In this document: in pieces, positions 17,152 to 26,858 of the stretch
How positions within the stretch are numbered: the stretch's first letter is position 1
Layout: each line of letters opens with the position of its first letter
Source: Acidobacteriota bacterium
GTDB lineage: Bacteria > Acidobacteriota > Terriglobia > Terriglobales > Acidobacteriaceae
Length of the DNA stretch: 64,000 nt
Assembly (NCBI GenBank): GCA_021779935.1
Contig: JAJXZT010000001.1
Coordinates: 186,001-250,000, forward strand
Direction: 5' to 3'
Notes under the pieces: generated by a model
Told to the model about the DNA's origin: nothing
The model's input: only the letters and a program-made list of their open reading frames with translations
Databases searched by the model: none
Translations under genes and position numbers: made by a program

Positions 17152-18587
17152 TTCCGTCCGGTGATTACATTCGCATTTTGCCCGAGATCGTGCTGAGCAT
17201 CTTCGGCATGCTCGTCATGGTCATTGATCCGCTGCTCGGCGAGAACGACGATCGCAAGTCCATCGGCGTCGTCTCGGCGATTGGGGCGCTGCTGGCGCTC
17301 GGCGCCACGTTCATCATGGCCGGCCATCCCGGAGAAGCTTTTTACAACATTCTTCGGGTCGACGATTTTGCCGTCTTCTTCCACGTCGTCGTCATCCTCA
17401 TCGCGCTCGCCTGCATCCTCATGTCGTTCGAGTACCTCAAGGTGCAGGAGATCCGCCAGGGCGAATATTACGGACTCATCCTCTTCGGCACCGTCGGCAT
17501 GTGCCTCATGTCCTCGGCCATCGAACTGGTGATGCTCTTCGTCGCCATTGAGATCTCGTCGATCTCCACTTACATTCTTGCCGGCTTCCGTCGCCGCGCC
17601 GCCGAGAGCGCCGAGTCGTCCCTGAAGTACTTCCTGCTCGGATCGTTTGCCACCGCGTTCTTCCTCTACGGAATCGCTTTGATGTATGGCGCAACTGGAT
17701 CGACCAATGTCGATGCGATTGCCGCTGCGCTTCGCCAGGGCACGCCGGTAATGGCATATCTTGCGATTGCGTTGATGATGGTGGGATTGGGATTCAAGGT
17801 GGCCGCCGCTCCCTTCCAGGTGTGGACCCCGGATGTCTACGAGGGTGCGCCCGCTCCGGTCGTGGCCCTTATGTCCACGGGCCCCAAGGCTGCGGCCTTC
17901 GCCGTCCTGCTGCGCGTCCTGTTCGGCACCGCCGCTCCGGGATGGTTCTGGGCCGTCTGGATCGCTGCCGCGCTGTCGATGACAATCGGCAACTTCGGTG
18001 CGTTGGTGCAAACGAACGTAAAGCGCATGCTGGCCTACTCGTCCATTGCCCACGCCGGATACCTGCTGGTGGCATTCATCGCCGTCCGCAACATGGAGCA
18101 GGGTGTCTCGGCCGCAATGTTTTACACGGCGGCCTACGCGGCAATGAATGTTGGCGCCTTCGCCGTCGTCAGCCACTTCGCCAGCGCCGGCGAAAAGTAC
18201 GTCTCCATCGAGGACTACGCCGGCCTCGGACGCCGTTCCCCCGTGCTGGCCGCTGTGCTCACGGTTTTCCTGCTCTCGCTGATCGGCATCCCCATCACCG
18301 GCGGATTCTTCGCTAAGTTTTACGTCTTCCGGGCGGCCGTCAGCTCGAACCTGATCTGGCTGACAGTCATCGGACTGGTGAACTCGGCCATCGGTTCCTA
18401 CTACTACCTGCGGCTCCTCGTCATGATGTACATGAAGGAACCACAGTCGGAAGAATCGGTTCCGTCGGTTCCCTTTGCAGCAGGATTCGCCATGGCAGGC
18501 TGCGTGGTTGCGACGCTCTATCTCGGCGTCTTCCCCAACCGCGTCCTGCAATTCGCCATTGAGTCCGCCAGGACGCTGGTGCACTGA
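17148..18587 (+). CDS. nuoN: NADH-quinone oxidoreductase subunit N
   Basis: A 479-residue antiporter-like subunit with about 14 helices. Conserved segments are FVAIEISSISTYILAGF, the Lys-containing AAPFQVWTPDVYEGAP and KRMLAYSSIAHAGYL. It is the last gene of the operon, with a strong terminator 25 bases beyond the stop. Confidence 0.97.
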   Translation: MIPSGDYIRILPEIVLSIFGMLVMVIDPLLGENDDRKSIGVVSAIGALLALGATFIMAGHPGEAFYNILRVDDFAVFFHVVVILIALACILMSFEYLKVQEIRQGEYYGLILFGTVGMCLMSSAIELVMLFVAIEISSISTYILAGFRRRAAESAESSLKYFLLGSFATAFFLYGIALMYGATGSTNVDAIAAALRQGTPVMAYLAIALMMVGLGFKVAAAPFQVWTPDVYEGAPAPVVALMSTGPKAAAFAVLLRVLFGTAAPGWFWAVWIAAALSMTIGNFGALVQTNVKRMLAYSSIAHAGYLLVAFIAVRNMEQGVSAAMFYTAAYAAMNVGAFAVVSHFASAGEKYVSIEDYAGLGRRSPVLAAVLTVFLLSLIGIPITGGFFAKFYVFRAAVSSNLIWLTVIGLVNSAIGSYYYLRLLVMMYMKEPQSEESVPSVPFAAGFAMAGCVVATLYLGVFPNRVLQFAIESARTLVH

Positions 18588-18611
18588 CGCACACACAAAG
18601 ATTCAACGATT

Positions 18612-18641
18612 GAAGCCCAGCGCGATGCTGGGCTTCTCTTT
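18612..18641 (+). terminator. Terminator of the nuo operon
   Basis: A perfect 10-bp stem (GAAGCCCAGC with GCTGGGCTTC), a 5-base loop, then TCTTTT. It lies directly after nuoN. Confidence 0.93.
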
Positions 18642-18699
18642 TGCTCACGAACCATCTTTTCGGTGGGTTTATTGCATCGTTGGGACCGCCATAAACACA

Positions 18700-18730
18700 A
18701 CAGAGTCCCCGCTCACTGCGGGGACTCTGT
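18700..18730 (-). terminator. Hairpin downstream of tatA
   Basis: A perfect 12-bp stem (ACAGAGTCCCCG with CGGGGACTCTGT) with a 7-base loop, about 50 bases past the tatA stop. On the minus strand it is followed by TGTGTTT, a modest T tract, so it is probably the tatA terminator. Part of the stem (GCGGGGAC) is repeated at 18739-18746. Confidence 0.7.
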
Positions 18731-18778
18731 CAGTAATCTGCGGGGACATTCCATCCTCCCCTTCAAGCTTGTTTCGAC

Positions 18779-18955
18779 TTACTTCTTTTCTTCGGTCGTG
18801 TTCGAACTCGGTGTCACTGGGTCCTTCAACGCGCTGCGGAAGTGCCGTATGCCATCGCCCAGCCCCTTGCCGAGATCGCCGAGCTTGCTCGGCCCAAAGA
18901 TGAGAAGTGCAAGACCGAAGATGAACAGCAGCTCCGGTACGCCAAGATCGAACAT
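18779..18955 (-). CDS. tatA: Sec-independent translocase TatA, 58 residues
   Basis: Read directly from the minus strand, starting with ATG at 18955 after a strong GGAGGGG site. The product begins MFDLGVPELLFIFGLALLIF and continues GPSKLGDLGKGLGDGIRHF, which is the TatA/E pattern of a short N-terminal membrane helix, the FGP hinge and an amphipathic helix. It ends in a charged EEKK tail. TatA forms the pore-like component that exports folded proteins. At 58 residues it is among the shorter TatA proteins. No tatB or tatC is adjacent. Confidence 0.92.
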   Translation of the reverse strand: MFDLGVPELLFIFGLALLIFGPSKLGDLGKGLGDGIRHFRSALKDPVTPSSNTTEEKK

Positions 18956-19328
18956 AATACCCCTCCGTCAGAAACGGTCACTTAGAGTAGATCATACTTT
19001 CGCCACTAAGTTGCAATAAATCAATGACATAGCCTCTTTGTGCCATGTTCTTTCGGGGGACTCCCGCCGGCTATTCCCACTCAAGCCGCCGCCCTCTTCT
19101 GCCGAAATATCTCATGGATAGATAGGTATCGATTTAACTTCGCGAAGGCGAAACGGCGCAGAACCAGGGGATACGGCGGACGCCCCGGCGTCTCCTCTTC
19201 GGGCCCAAATGCGTCTCTGCGCCGTTCTCGTTGCCCGTTTCCAGCACTGCTTCCTGATATCTTGTGCTTTACGTTTATCCGCAGAATTGTCTTTCCGCTG
19301 TTTGCCTCTGGCCAATCACGGCGCGGTT
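18956..19328. other. Gene-free gap between tatA and the arg operon end
   Basis: About 370 bases without a credible gene. Open frames on both strands are short, overlap each other and have no domain character. The first ~70 bases must hold the tatA promoter on the minus strand, but no convincing -35/-10 pair is seen. The gap passes directly into the heptamer array at 19329-19391. Confidence 0.5.
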
Positions 19329-19391
19329 GCCAAGAGCTAAGAGCCAAACGCTAAGAGCATCTCTCTAGCACCTAACACCAGGTACCTGGTA
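19329..19391. repeat. Heptanucleotide array, 9 units
   Basis: 63 bases reading as nine phase-locked heptamers, for example GCCAAGA, GCTAAGA, GCTAAGA, then TCTAGCA, CCTAACA, CCAGGTA. It ends six bases from the argJ stop (read on its own strand). The right-hand units are near reverse complements of the TAGGTAC-type units at 7103-7207. Confidence 0.75.
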
Positions 19392-19397
19392 ACTTCC

Positions 19398-20618
19398 CTA
19401 CGTTGAATAATCCGCATTGATGTGTACGTATTCCGTCGTCAGGTCGCACGTCAGGAACGTTAGCTTCGTTTTCCCTCGTCCCAGTTCCACGCGAATGTCA
19501 TACTCGCGCTGCTTCAGGTACGCGTGCGCTGACTGTTCGTCGAATGGATACGCCATCCCGCCCTTGCACACCTGTTGCTCGCCAATGTGGACGTTGATCT
19601 TTGCCGGGTCCACCGCCACGCCCGACTTCCCCACGGAAGACAGGATGCGTCCCCAGTTCGGGTCCGCCCCCGCCCACGCCGTCTTCACCAGCGGAGAATT
19701 CGCAATCGACCGCGCAATCGTCCTCGCCTCGGTCACGTTCTTTGCCTGCTCAATATGCAGCCTCACCAGGTGCTGCGCGCCTTCGCCGTCTCTCACAATC
19801 TGTTCCGCCAGTGACGCGCATACCTCTTGCAGTGCCGCCGCGAAAGCCTTTTCCGCTCCCCGCTGCCCATGCTTCACGCCGCTCGCGCCGCTCGCCAGCA
19901 ACAGAACCGTGTCGTTCGTCGACGTGTCGCCGTCCACTGAAATGCAGTTGAACGACTGGTCCACCGCCTGCTTCAGCGCGCCCTGTAGTTCCACGGGAGA
20001 TGCATCGATATCTGTAAATACATACACCAGCATCGTCGCCAGGTTCGGATGAATCATCCCCGACCCCTTGGCCACGCCCATCACCGCCACTGTCTTCTTC
20101 CCGACCGCAAATTCCGCCGACGCCGTCTTCTGCTGCGTGTCGGTCGTCATAATCGCCTTCGCGAACTCCCGCACCGCCGTCTCGCCGCTCGCCCTTGCCG
20201 CCACCAGTGCCGGTAGCGCCGTCACCAGCTTCTCCGTCGGGAACGGCACTCCAATAATTCCCGTCGATGACGGAATCACGAACTCTGGAGCCACTTCCAG
20301 CGCGCCGCCCAGCGCCTTGCAGCTCGTCTTTGAGGCTTCCAGCCCCTGCGCGCCCGTCGCACAGTTTGCGTTACCGGCATTCACCAGCACCGCACGCACC
20401 CGTCCCTTCGTCCTTCGCAGGTTTGCCCGTCCCACCGTCACCGGAGCGGCCACCACGCGGTTCTTCGTAAACACCGCTGCCGCCGAGGCTCCCAGCGGAG
20501 CTTCAACCAGCGCCAGGTCCGCGCGCCCGCTCGCCTTGATCCCCGCCGTCGTCGACGCGAACCGGAACCCTTGTGGAATGTGCAATGGATTTTCTTCGTT
20601 GGGCCCTTGCGTGCTCAT
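19398..20618 (-). CDS. argJ: Glutamate N-acetyltransferase / amino-acid acetyltransferase
   Basis: A 406-residue enzyme transferring the acetyl group from N-acetylornithine to glutamate, recycling it in arginine synthesis; bifunctional members also use acetyl-CoA. ATG 20618 overlaps the stop of the acetyltransferase gene upstream (ATGA), and the longer frame to 20966 is out of family. The self-cleavage site is visible as NLATMLVYVFTD, with the Thr after Ala as nucleophile; the SVDGDTSTNDT motif and the C-terminal DLTTEYVHINADYST are typical. Last gene of the arg operon. Confidence 0.96.
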   Translation of the reverse strand: MSTQGPNEENPLHIPQGFRFASTTAGIKASGRADLALVEAPLGASAAAVFTKNRVVAAPVTVGRANLRRTKGRVRAVLVNAGNANCATGAQGLEASKTSCKALGGALEVAPEFVIPSSTGIIGVPFPTEKLVTALPALVAARASGETAVREFAKAIMTTDTQQKTASAEFAVGKKTVAVMGVAKGSGMIHPNLATMLVYVFTDIDASPVELQGALKQAVDQSFNCISVDGDTSTNDTVLLLASGASGVKHGQRGAEKAFAAALQEVCASLAEQIVRDGEGAQHLVRLHIEQAKNVTEARTIARSIANSPLVKTAWAGADPNWGRILSSVGKSGVAVDPAKINVHIGEQQVCKGGMAYPFDEQSAHAYLKQREYDIRVELGRGKTKLTFLTCDLTTEYVHINADYST

Positions 20619-21124
20619 ATCTGCAGCTTGACCATTCCTCTCTCCGGCCGCGCCAGGATCGCAAAGTGTGGCAGCTCGCCGCGCACCATGGCCACCTCGT
20701 CGCATGCGTGCAGCCTTGGACAGTTCATGCAGTCCTTGTAGATCTTGTCCGGCAGTTCTTCCCTTTGCGCCGCCTTGAAGCCCATGTGCGCAAAAAAGTC
20801 CGGAATGCGCGTGAACAGGCAAACCCCCGTCACGTGATGCTCGTCCGCTTCTCCCAGCAAGGCTTCGATCAGCAGCCGCCCAGCACCTTTCTTTTTCAGC
20901 GCCGGCCACACCGCAATCGACCGTATCTCCGCCAGGTGCGTACCATACAGGTGCAGCGCCCCGCACCCCAGGATTCCCGTCTCGTCCTCCACCACCGTGA
21001 AGTCACGTATGTTCTCGCACAGCTCCGCCAGCGAACGAGGCAGCAGCGTACCGTCCTTCGAGTACACCGCAATCAGTTCGTGGATGCCTTCCGCATCCGG
21101 CAGTATCGCCTTACGCACGCGCAT
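20615..21124 (-). CDS. GNAT acetyltransferase, short N-acetylglutamate synthase-like
   Basis: A 169-residue GNAT-fold protein. The start at 21124 ([18 protein letters not shown]) is preferred; a longer one at 21148 lies inside argH. The acetyl-CoA loop is IRSIAVWPALKKKGAGRLLI. The C-terminal segment LPDKIYKDCMNCPRLHACDE, with four cysteines, is like that of stand-alone short ArgA proteins and of the ArgA part of ArgHA fusions. It overlaps argH by 14 bases and argJ by 4. Its position directly after argH supports a role in making N-acetylglutamate. It lacks the amino-acid-kinase domain of classic ArgA, so feedback control would differ. Confidence 0.85.
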   Translation of the reverse strand: MRVRKAILPDAEGIHELIAVYSKDGTLLPRSLAELCENIRDFTVVEDETGILGCGALHLYGTHLAEIRSIAVWPALKKKGAGRLLIEALLGEADEHHVTGVCLFTRIPDFFAHMGFKAAQREELPDKIYKDCMNCPRLHACDEVAMVRGELPHFAILARPERGMVKLQI

Positions 21125-22508
21125 GGCACTCCCTCCCAAGCGCCTCAATCCGCAGCTTCGCGTCCTTCAGCGCCTCGGCCACGCGGGTACGTGCCGTTCC
21201 GCCCATCACGTCGTGGCAGTCCAGCACCGCTTCCAGCGCAACACTCTTGTAGAAATCTTCTTCGAATTCCGGGTTGATCGTCTTCAACTCCGCCAGCGGC
21301 AACTCGCCCAGTTCGCACTCCCGCTCCACGCACACTCGCACCGCATTCGCCACCACTTCATGCGCCTTGCGGAACGGCACTCCCTTGCCCACCAGGTATG
21401 TCGCCGCCGCCATCGCGTTCATAAATCCCGTGCTCGACGCATCGTGCATCCGCTCGAAATGGAATCCCACTTCGTGCATGAAGCCCGTCGCCACCTTCAG
21501 CATCATCGGCACCGTCGCGGCCAGCTCAAACACCGGCTCCTGCGTCTCCTGCATGTCTTTGTTGTAGGCCAGCGGCAAGCCCTTCGTCGTGATCGTCAAC
21601 TGCTGTGCCGCGCCAATCACCCGTCCCGCTTTTCCGCGGATCAGTTCCAGCGCGTCCGGATTCTGTTTCTGCGGCATCGCGCTCGAACCCGTCGCGTAAC
21701 TCTCCGGCAGCTTCACGAATCCGTATTCCTGCGTCGCGAACAAGATGAACTCTTCCGCCCACCGGCTCAGGTGCACCGCGATCATCGACAGTACCTGCGC
21801 ATATTCAATCGCGAAATCCCTGTCGCTCGTCGCGTCCATGCTGTTCTTCGTCGGCCCGTCGAACTCTAGTTCCTTTGCAATCGCCGCACGATCCAGCTTC
21901 AGCGTCGCTCCGGCCACCGCGCCCGAGCCCAGCGGGCACACGTTCAGCCGCTTCCGGCAATCCGCCACCCGTGACGCATCCCGCAGCATCATTTCCACGT
22001 ACGCCAGCAGCCAATGCGCCACCAGCACAGGTTCGGCCCTTTGCAGATGCGTATAGGACGGCATCGCTGCCGCTCCCGCCTTTTCCGCCTGCTCCACCAC
22101 CGCCGCTGCCATTGCCTGTAGCAATGACACAATCTCGTCGCACGACGCACGCACATATAGCCGCAGGTCCGTTGCAATCTGTTCGTTGCGGCTTCGTCCC
22201 GTGTGCAACTTCAGGCCCGTCTGCCCAATCTTCTCCGCCAGTTGTTTCTCGACGAAGTGATGCACGTCTTCCGCCTCCTGCTCGTCCTTCAGCAGGCTCG
22301 CGGCATTCGCGCCAATGTATTCCAGCCCTTGCAGAATCTCTTGCAACTCCGCCTGGCTCAGCACGCCCGCGACGCACAATGCTTTCGCATGTGCGCCGCT
22401 GGCTGCCAGTTCTTCCCCGAGCAAACGCTGGTCAAACGGAAATGACCGTTGCCACCGTTCGAACTCCGGGTTGAGCGCTTGGCGGAATCGCCCTGACCAC
22501 ATCTTCAT
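21111..22508 (-). CDS. argH: Argininosuccinate lyase
   Basis: A 465-residue enzyme of the fumarase/aspartase superfamily that splits argininosuccinate into arginine and fumarate. The superfamily signature [20 protein letters not shown] is intact and contains the catalytic serine. The N-terminal [17 protein letters not shown] and [17 protein letters not shown] segments are typical. It overlaps argG by 4 bases. Confidence 0.97.
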   Translation of the reverse strand: MKMWSGRFRQALNPEFERWQRSFPFDQRLLGEELAASGAHAKALCVAGVLSQAELQEILQGLEYIGANAASLLKDEQEAEDVHHFVEKQLAEKIGQTGLKLHTGRSRNEQIATDLRLYVRASCDEIVSLLQAMAAAVVEQAEKAGAAAMPSYTHLQRAEPVLVAHWLLAYVEMMLRDASRVADCRKRLNVCPLGSGAVAGATLKLDRAAIAKELEFDGPTKNSMDATSDRDFAIEYAQVLSMIAVHLSRWAEEFILFATQEYGFVKLPESYATGSSAMPQKQNPDALELIRGKAGRVIGAAQQLTITTKGLPLAYNKDMQETQEPVFELAATVPMMLKVATGFMHEVGFHFERMHDASSTGFMNAMAAATYLVGKGVPFRKAHEVVANAVRVCVERECELGELPLAELKTINPEFEEDFYKSVALEAVLDCHDVMGGTARTRVAEALKDAKLRIEALGRECHARA

Positions 22509-23767
22509 CTCGCCGCCTCTGCCTTGGCCTTCGCCGTCTCTGCAAAGTCGCTCTCTGGCACTTTCTTTTCGAACTGCTTCGCCGCCGCTGCTCTCACTCT
22601 CGCCGGCAACGCCAGTATCTTGATGAACCCTGCCGCGTCCTTCTGGTCGTAGCTCGAGCCCATCGTGAACGACGACAGGTCCGTGCTATACAGCGAGTAC
22701 GGCGATGTCCGGCTCAGCACTTCCACGTTGCCCTTGTAGAGCCCCATCTTCACCGTGCCCGTCATCGTCTGCTGCGTCGAATTCACAAACGCATTCAGCG
22801 ACTCGCGCAGCGGCGTGAACCACAGCCCGTAATACACCAGTTCCGCATACTTCAGCGCGATCTGCTGCTTGAAGTGTTCCAGGTCGCGTTCGATGCACAG
22901 CGCCTCCAGTTCCGCGTGCGCCGACATCAGCAGCGTTCCTCCCGGAGTTTCATACGCGCCCCGCGACTTCATTCCCACGAACCGGTTCTCCACCAGGTCG
23001 ATTCTTCCAATCGCGTTCCGTCCGCCGATTTCGTTCAGCTTCTCCAGCAGTTCCACCGCTGATAGCTTCTGCCCGTTCACCGACACTGGCACGCCCTGCT
23101 CGAATCCAATCTCCACTTCCTCCACCTTGTCCGGGGCCGTCTGCGGAGAATTCGAAATCTGCCACGTGGTCGCCAGCGGTGCGTTCGCCGGGTCTTCCAG
23201 TTCGCCGCCTTCGTGCGAAATATGCCACAGGTTGCGGTCGCGGGAATGGATCTTCGTCTTGCTCGCCGTGATGGGAATGTTGCGCTGTTCTGCGTAATCG
23301 ATGCAGTCTTCGCGCGAAACCAGGTCCCACTCGCGCCACGGAGCGATAATCTCCAACTCCGGCGCCAGCGCCTGGAATGCGTGTTCGAAGCGTACCTGGT
23401 CGTTGCCCTTACCCGTGCATCCGTGCGCCACTGCGTCCGCGCCTTCCGCCAGCGCCACTTCCACCTGGTACTTCGCAATAATAGGACGCGCCATCGACGT
23501 CCCCAGCAGGTACTTCCCTTCGTACACCGCGCCAGCCTTCACGCATGGCCACACGTAGTCCGTCAGGAACTCTTCGCGCAGGTCCTTCACAATCACCTTC
23601 GAAGCGCCTGTCTTCATCGCCTTCTCGGCGACCGCCTCCATGTCGTCTCCCTGGCCCACGTCGGCCACGAACGCAATGACTTCGCAGCCGTAATTCTCTT
23701 TCAGCCACGGAATGATAATGGAGGTGTCGAGACCTCCCGAGTAAGCAAGTACGACCTTCTTAGACAT
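22505..23767 (-). CDS. argG: Argininosuccinate synthase
   Basis: A 420-residue ATP-dependent ligase joining citrulline and aspartate. ATG 23767 ([16 protein letters not shown]) is preferred over the GTG two codons earlier. The ATP pyrophosphatase P-loop [15 protein letters not shown] and the substrate segment [13 protein letters not shown] are present. It overlaps the end of argF by 8 bases. Confidence 0.97.
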   Translation of the reverse strand: MSKKVVLAYSGGLDTSIIIPWLKENYGCEVIAFVADVGQGDDMEAVAEKAMKTGASKVIVKDLREEFLTDYVWPCVKAGAVYEGKYLLGTSMARPIIAKYQVEVALAEGADAVAHGCTGKGNDQVRFEHAFQALAPELEIIAPWREWDLVSREDCIDYAEQRNIPITASKTKIHSRDRNLWHISHEGGELEDPANAPLATTWQISNSPQTAPDKVEEVEIGFEQGVPVSVNGQKLSAVELLEKLNEIGGRNAIGRIDLVENRFVGMKSRGAYETPGGTLLMSAHAELEALCIERDLEHFKQQIALKYAELVYYGLWFTPLRESLNAFVNSTQQTMTGTVKMGLYKGNVEVLSRTSPYSLYSTDLSSFTMGSSYDQKDAAGFIKILALPARVRAAAAKQFEKKVPESDFAETAKAKAEAAR

Positions 23768-24767
23768 GTGCACCTCTGAGTGGGAAGCGGCGCATTCCGC
23801 CTCCTAAAAGTAAAAGCATGATGGCCTTCTGCACGTGCAGCCGATTCTCCGCTTCGTCGAAAACCACCGATACTGCCGAATCGATCACCTGTGCCGTCAC
23901 TTCGTCTCCGCGATGCGCCGGCAGGCAATGCATGAACACCGCGCCGTCCTCGGTGTGCGCAAACAATTTCTCGTTCACCTGGTACGGAGCGAAAATCTTT
24001 TTCCGTTCCGCCGCCTCTTCTTCCTGTCCCATGCTCGCCCACACATCCGTGTAGACGGCGTTCGCGCCCTTCGCGGCTGCCACCGGGTCAGTCATCGTTT
24101 CGATCTTTGCACCCGTCTTCGCGGCGATCTTCTTTGCCTGCGCTGTCACTTTCGCGTCCGGCTCGTAACCCTTTGGCGTTGCCACCGCGATATGGCTTCC
24201 CGTCGATGCTGCCGCCAGCATCAGCGAATGCGCCACGTTATTTCCGTCGCCCACGTATGCCAGCTTCACTTTCTTCAGATCGCCAAACCGTTCGCGCAGC
24301 GTGAAGAAATCCGCCAGCGCCTGGCACGGATGTTCGAAATCGCTCAGCGCGTTGATCACCGGAATCGCCGCGTATTCCGCCATCTTCACGACTGTCTCGT
24401 GCGCAAACGTCCGCAGAACGATTCCGTCCACCCAGCGCTCCAGGTTGTGCGCCACGTCGCTCAGGCTCTCCCTCACTCCCAGCCGTTCATGTTTCTGGTC
24501 GACGAAGAAAGAAACTCCGCCCAGCGAATGAATTCCCGCCTCAAACGTCAGTCGCGTGCGCAGTGACGGCTTTTCGAAAAACAATACAATCTGTTTTCCC
24601 GCCAGTGCTCCCCGGAAATCCGCCGGCCGCTCTTTCAGCAATGCCGTCAGGTCCAGAACGCTCTCCACTTCCGCCGGAGTAAAATCGCAAATCGAAATCA
24701 GGTCGCGCGACGTCATCGGCGCTGCATGTGCGCCCGTCGCATGATCTTCAATTGGCTTTGTGGCCAT
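23760..24767 (-). CDS. argF: Ornithine carbamoyltransferase
   Basis: A 335-residue enzyme forming citrulline from ornithine and carbamoyl phosphate. ATG 24767 follows a GGAGGAAAAGGAG site. The carbamoyl-phosphate motif FEKPSLRTR, the [12 protein letters not shown] loop and the ornithine loop [10 protein letters not shown] are present. The HCLP motif argues for ornithine rather than N-acetylornithine as substrate. It has an N-terminal extension of about 15 residues and a hydrophobic/Gly-rich C-terminal tail. Confidence 0.95.
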   Translation of the reverse strand: MATKPIEDHATGAHAAPMTSRDLISICDFTPAEVESVLDLTALLKERPADFRGALAGKQIVLFFEKPSLRTRLTFEAGIHSLGGVSFFVDQKHERLGVRESLSDVAHNLERWVDGIVLRTFAHETVVKMAEYAAIPVINALSDFEHPCQALADFFTLRERFGDLKKVKLAYVGDGNNVAHSLMLAAASTGSHIAVATPKGYEPDAKVTAQAKKIAAKTGAKIETMTDPVAAAKGANAVYTDVWASMGQEEEAAERKKIFAPYQVNEKLFAHTEDGAVFMHCLPAHRGDEVTAQVIDSAVSVVFDEAENRLHVQKAIMLLLLGGGMRRFPLRGAHV

Positions 24768-24795
24768 CTCCTTTTCCTCCTTCAACTGATTCCGC

Positions 24796-26076
24796 TCAGT
24801 GTCCCGCGCCTTTTTGGAGCCTCCGGCGATGGCCGCCCGTGGCCGTCTTCTTGGCCACCACAGCGGCGTCACCGGCTGACGCACAGGAGGAAAGGACTTT
24901 ATCGAGCGACTTTACAACTTGATCTACTTGTTGCCGCGTCACGATAAACGGCGGCAGGAACCGCAGCGTTGTCTCGTGCGTGCGGTTGATGATGATTTTT
25001 TTCGACAGCAGCATCTGCTTCGTCACTTCTTTCGCGACATCCGCCGAGTCGAGTTCCACGCCCACCATCAGCCCTGCGCCGCGTACGTCCGCAATGCATG
25101 CGTGCTTCGCGTCCAGCTTCCGCAGTTGCGCCAGGAAGTACTCTCCCGTCTTCTGCACATGCGCCAGCAGTTTTTCGCGTTCCATCGTGTCGAGCACTTC
25201 CATCGCCACCGCGCACGACAGCGGCCCGCCGCCAAATGTCGTCCCGTGCATTCCCGGATGAATAACTTTTGCCACCGAGTTCGTCGTCAGAATCGCGCCC
25301 AGCGGCAGCCCGTTCGCAATCGGCTTTGCCAGTGTCACCACGTCCGGCTTCACGCCGTAGTGCTGGAACGCGAACATTTTTCCCGTCCGTCCCAGTCCGC
25401 ATTGGATCTCGTCCACCAGCAGCAGCGCTCCATGCTTCTTCGCCAGCGCCTTCGCCGCTTTCATAAACGCGACCGTCGCCGGATTGATGCCGCCCTCGCC
25501 CTGCACTGGCTCAATGCACACTGCGCAAATCGTGTCGTCGAACTTCGCTTTCAAATCTTCCACGTCGTTGAACTTCACGAACTTCACGCCCGGCAGCACC
25601 GGCTCAAACGGCTTGCGATACTTCTCCGTATAAGTCGTCGCCACTGCCCCCATCGTGCGTCCGTGGAACGAATTCTCCATCGCCAGGAACTGCCACTTCC
25701 CGTTTTTCTTTTCGGTTGCGTACGCGCGTGCAATTTTCAGCGCGCCTTCCCACGCTTCCGTTCCGCTGTTGCTGAAGAACGCGCGATCCATCCCCGCGTA
25801 CTTCGTCAGCTTTTCCGCCAACTGCCACTGGTATTCGTTGTAGAAAAGGTTCGAGCAGTGGATCAGCTTCCCCGCCTGTTCCTTGATCTTCTTCGTCACC
25901 GCCGGATGCGCGTGTCCCAGCGCCGTCACGCCGATGCCGCTCAGGAAGTCGAGGTACTTGTTTCCCTCCGAGTCAAAAACGTGTGCGCCCTTACCGTGCG
26001 TCAGCAGCACCGGCAGCCGATCGTACGTCTGTATCAACAGCTTCGCTTCCGCGGCCTTCACCGTTGTCAGCTTCAC
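24796..26076 (-). CDS. argD: Acetylornithine aminotransferase
   Basis: A 426-residue class-III PLP aminotransferase. The best start is GTG 26076 (MKLTTVKAAEAKLLIQTYDR), which overlaps the argB stop (GTGA), and no ATG fits. PLP-fold motifs are FFSNSGTEAWEGALK, VDEIQCGLGRTGK and the Schiff-base lysine segment TLAKPIANGLPLG. A basic tail of about 30 residues (residues ~395-426) extends beyond the usual end and may be non-conserved. Confidence 0.95.
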   Translation of the reverse strand: MKLTTVKAAEAKLLIQTYDRLPVLLTHGKGAHVFDSEGNKYLDFLSGIGVTALGHAHPAVTKKIKEQAGKLIHCSNLFYNEYQWQLAEKLTKYAGMDRAFFSNSGTEAWEGALKIARAYATEKKNGKWQFLAMENSFHGRTMGAVATTYTEKYRKPFEPVLPGVKFVKFNDVEDLKAKFDDTICAVCIEPVQGEGGINPATVAFMKAAKALAKKHGALLLVDEIQCGLGRTGKMFAFQHYGVKPDVVTLAKPIANGLPLGAILTTNSVAKVIHPGMHGTTFGGGPLSCAVAMEVLDTMEREKLLAHVQKTGEYFLAQLRKLDAKHACIADVRGAGLMVGVELDSADVAKEVTKQMLLSKKIIINRTHETTLRFLPPFIVTRQQVDQVVKSLDKVLSSCASAGDAAVVAKKTATGGHRRRLQKGAGH

Positions 26077-26858
26077 GATGCCATGACCTCCGTGCCGAAT
26101 TCGTTTTTGCTGTGATAGAACTCCGGCAGCGATCCCGCCTCCGACGCCGGCAGAATCCGCACCCGTCCCACTCCCGACCGCAACGCCTCCTGGCACGCTT
26201 GCAACTTCGGCAGCATTCCGCCCCGCACCACCGCGTCCTTCACCAGCGTCGCAATGTCTTTCATGTGCAGCCACCGGATCACCGTGCCGTCCGCACCCTT
26301 CACTCCTGCCACATCCGTCAGGAAGATCAGCGCATCTGCGCCGCAACCCGCCGCGCATGCCGCCGCCATCTGGTCCGCGTTCACGTTGTAATACTCGCCA
26401 TCGGAACCCAGCGCCAGGCTTGAAATCACCGGGATGCCGCCGTTCGTCCAGATCGCCTTGATCCACCGCGCATCCACCGCGCAAATTTCGCCAACGAATC
26501 CCAGGTCGTAATCCTTCGACTTTTTTTTGCGCGCCAGGAAGGCGAATCCATCGCCGCCGCACAGTCCCACCGCCGGCTCTCCCTCCGCGCCAATCGCCGC
26601 CACCAGTTGCTTGTTCACGCGTCCGGCCAGAACCATCAGTGCAACGTCTCGTGTTTCCGAATCGGTGACTCGCAGCCCGTTGATGAACTGCGATTCCTTG
26701 CCAAGCTGCTTCAACGTCCGCGTCAAAGCAGCACCGCCGCCGTGAACCACGGCGACACTATGACCTTCCGCCTTCAACTCTGCGACGGCATGCGCGCACT
26801 TCTTCAGCAGCGCTTTGTCGTCCAGTGCGGCCCCACCGATTTTCACCACGAGTTTCAA
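26073..26858 (-). CDS. argB: Acetylglutamate kinase
   Basis: A 261-residue amino-acid kinase that phosphorylates N-acetylglutamate. The apparent start is TTG 26858 (KLVVKIGGAALDD), which overlaps the argC stop and has AGGAGGGG just upstream; the frame reaches 27002 but that region is argC. The KIGG and HGGGAALTRTL loops, GLRVTDSETRDVALMVLAG and NVNADQMAAACA are typical. The non-ATG start embedded in the argC stop suggests coupled translation. Confidence 0.95.
   Translation of the reverse strand: MKLVVKIGGAALDDKALLKKCAHAVAELKAEGHSVAVVHGGGAALTRTLKQLGKESQFINGLRVTDSETRDVALMVLAGRVNKQLVAAIGAEGEPAVGLCGGDGFAFLARKKKSKDYDLGFVGEICAVDARWIKAIWTNGGIPVISSLALGSDGEYYNVNADQMAAACAAGCGADALIFLTDVAGVKGADGTVIRWLHMKDIATLVKDAVVRGGMLPKLQACQEALRSGVGRVRILPASEAGSLPEFYHSKNEFGTEVMAS

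Noticed and set aside
15523-18596. Long minus-strand frames over nuoM and nuoN
   Set aside because: Both overlap conserved nuo genes completely and show only low-complexity acidic translations.
19040-19354. A 104-codon plus-strand frame in the tatA-argJ gap
   Set aside because: It runs into the heptamer array, lacks a ribosome-binding site and has no protein-like character.
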